A stretch of DNA of 64,000 nt. Source: Planctomycetia bacterium. GTDB lineage: Bacteria > Planctomycetota > Planctomycetia > Pirellulales > Thermoguttaceae. The translations under genes were made by a program, and so were the position numbers. Below, in pieces: positions 63,194 to 64,000 of the stretch. Where the stretch lies: positions 1 through 64,000 of the forward strand of contig JAUNBG010000014.1 in assembly GCA_030527205.1 (NCBI GenBank). The letters run 5' to 3'. Each line of letters starts with the position of its first letter. The first letter of the stretch is position 1. The notes under the pieces were generated by a model that saw nothing but the letters and a program-made list of their open reading frames with translations, did no database searches and had not been told where the DNA came from.

Positions 63194-63613
63194 ATGGAAG
63201 AACTTAAACCGCTCGTTGTTTCCGTTGATCGGGTCAAACCGCTTTTGTTTGGAAAGGAATATGAATCCCGAATGATTCTGGATCATGTAATAACGGGTCG
63301 AGACGGCGTTATTCAAATGAATCATGGGACGGTTAAGGCGGGTTGCGCTTTGGGGGGAGCAACGCATGAAGAAGACGAAATTTATTATATTTTGGCTGGC
63401 CATGGGAAATTAAAGCTCGGCGAAGAAATCATCGACGTTGATCCCAATCAGGTTATTTTTATTCCTGCCGGCTGTTTTCATGCTTTGGATAATAGCGGTT
63501 CCGATGAGGATTTGACAATATTGACCTTTTGGAAGGATTATCGTTTCAACGACGCTTATGAGGAACGAATCAAACAATGGGGAAAATCATTTAAAACGAT
63601 TGATGAGGATTAA
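63194..63613 (+). CDS. Cupin-domain protein
   Basis: 139 aa, a single small beta-barrel. The metal-binding blocks are HEEDEIYYILAGHGKLKLG (cupin motif 1 with its His and Glu) and VIFIPAGCFHALDNSG (motif 2 with its His). It may be a dioxygenase, isomerase or sugar-binding protein; single-cupin members of this size often bind or isomerise sugars. A strong GGGGG ribosome site precedes the ATG. It precedes deoC by only 9 bp, so they share a transcript, and it follows the SDR gene in the same direction. Function cannot be fixed from sequence. Confidence 0.85.
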   Translation: MEELKPLVVSVDRVKPLLFGKEYESRMILDHVITGRDGVIQMNHGTVKAGCALGGATHEEDEIYYILAGHGKLKLGEEIIDVDPNQVIFIPAGCFHALDNSGSDEDLTILTFWKDYRFNDAYEERIKQWGKSFKTIDED

Positions 63614-63622
63614 GAGAACATA

Positions 63623-64000
63623 ATGGAACGTTCATTATCAAAATATATTGACCATACAATATTGAAAGCGTTTGCGGGAAAAAACGAGATTGAAACGCTT
63701 TGTAACGACGCGAAAAAATATGATTTTGCCTCGGTTTGTATTAATCCTTCAAATATCCCGTTGGCGAAAAAGCTGCTGGCCGGAACAGACGTCAAAGTTT
63801 GTACAGTTATCGGATTTCCTCTCGGGGCGAATACAACGGCGATTAAGGTTGCCGAAACGGAAGACGCTCTTAAAATGGGCTGCGATGAATTCGATATGGT
63901 TATTAATGTCGGCGCTCTGAAAGATAAACGAGACGATTATGTTCGCGATGAAATTCGAGCCGTTGTTAAAGCGGCGCAAGGACGTCTCGTTAAAGTTATT
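63623..64000 (+). CDS. deoC: Deoxyribose-phosphate aldolase, cut by window end
   Basis: The first 126 codons are present. The start MERSLSKYIDHTILKAFAGK and the blocks ASVCINPSNIPLAKKLL, VCTVIGFPLGANTT and GCDEFDMVINVGALKDKR are typical of DeoC, the class I aldolase that splits 2-deoxyribose-5-phosphate into glyceraldehyde-3-phosphate and acetaldehyde. The Schiff-base lysine and the rest of the barrel lie beyond the window. It overlaps in arrangement with the cupin gene (9 bp apart), suggesting a small operon for deoxy-sugar or nucleoside use. No nucleoside kinase or phosphorylase is visible yet. Confidence 0.93.
   Translation, partial: MERSLSKYIDHTILKAFAGKNEIETLCNDAKKYDFASVCINPSNIPLAKKLLAGTDVKVCTVIGFPLGANTTAIKVAETEDALKMGCDEFDMVINVGALKDKRDDYVRDEIRAVVKAAQGRLVKVI

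Overview
The window looks like the chromosome of an AT-rich member of the Planctomycetota, possibly a gut-associated Pirellulales/Thermoguttaceae-type lineage (inference, no marker phylogeny was run). The pointers are a BatA/VWA membrane protein, a DUF4175-like giant membrane protein, a Ser/Thr kinase with a transmembrane anchor, two secreted PQQ-type beta-propeller proteins, Tat-exported Gfo/Idh/MocA and DUF362 proteins, and a DUF5009 acyltransferase. Genes are mostly single or in pairs and are separated by long AT-rich gaps. About 35 protein genes are supported, plus one tRNA-Ser, two decayed IS5-like transposases and at least four families of dispersed palindromic repeats.

Layout. 1-5.6 kb: an Fe-S aldo/keto reductase divergent from a MerR regulator, a Tat-exported DUF362 protein, a dead IS5-like transposase and a DUF5009 membrane acyltransferase. 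5.8-9 kb: a rhamnose pair (MFS transporter and RhaA) with a perfect 18-bp palindrome between them. 9.3-13 kb: two very small membrane or lipoprotein frames, a beta-propeller protein and rubrerythrin. 13.9-19.2 kb: a polysaccharide flippase and an MsbA-like ABC exporter, with an 895-bp inverted-repeat element containing a second dead transposase between them. 19.4-22.5 kb: frr, pyrH and hom. 23.4-31.8 kb: an RND permease without partner genes, an enlarged squalene-hopene-cyclase-like class II terpene cyclase, and CCA-adding enzyme. 32.7-42.5 kb: the BatA/VWA protein, Ser/Thr kinase, beta-propeller and DUF4175-like protein. 42.7-51.6 kb: nadB, tRNA-Ser(CGA) with a strong terminator, a site-2 protease pair, ribBA, an M20 dipeptidase and aroA. 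51.8-64 kb: two Gfo/Idh/MocA oxidoreductases, a TPR lipoprotein-like or secreted protein, an acyl-CoA synthetase, a tartrate/D-malate dehydrogenase-like enzyme, a discoidin-like protein, an SDR, a cupin and the start of deoC.

How the genes fit together. Housekeeping biosynthesis is represented by hom (Thr/Met), aroA (aromatics), nadB (NAD), ribBA (riboflavin), pyrH (UMP to UDP), frr (ribosome recycling) and cca. The tRNA-Ser gene does not encode its CCA end, so it needs the cca product. RhaA with its MFS neighbour, the Gfo/Idh proteins, the SDR, the cupin and DeoC suggest use of plant or host sugars. The cyclase, flippase, MsbA-like exporter, RND pump and S2P act on membrane and envelope.

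The most unusual content is between the genes. One roughly 105-110-bp element family has termini GGAAGTTCTAAAAACCC/GGGTTTTTAGAACTTCC and an inner palindrome, with at least six full-size copies, two short versions and several broken ones. Other families are a roughly 60-bp repeat containing CAAGCCCGGCAAC, a roughly 100-bp repeat starting TAGACGTTTTCCTT, and stem-loops built on a CTCTGCGTCTCTGCGAG-like core. No CRISPR array, prophage, integron or obvious defence island is visible. Within proteins, the clearest oddity is an SDR whose catalytic Tyr (YxxxK) is Phe.
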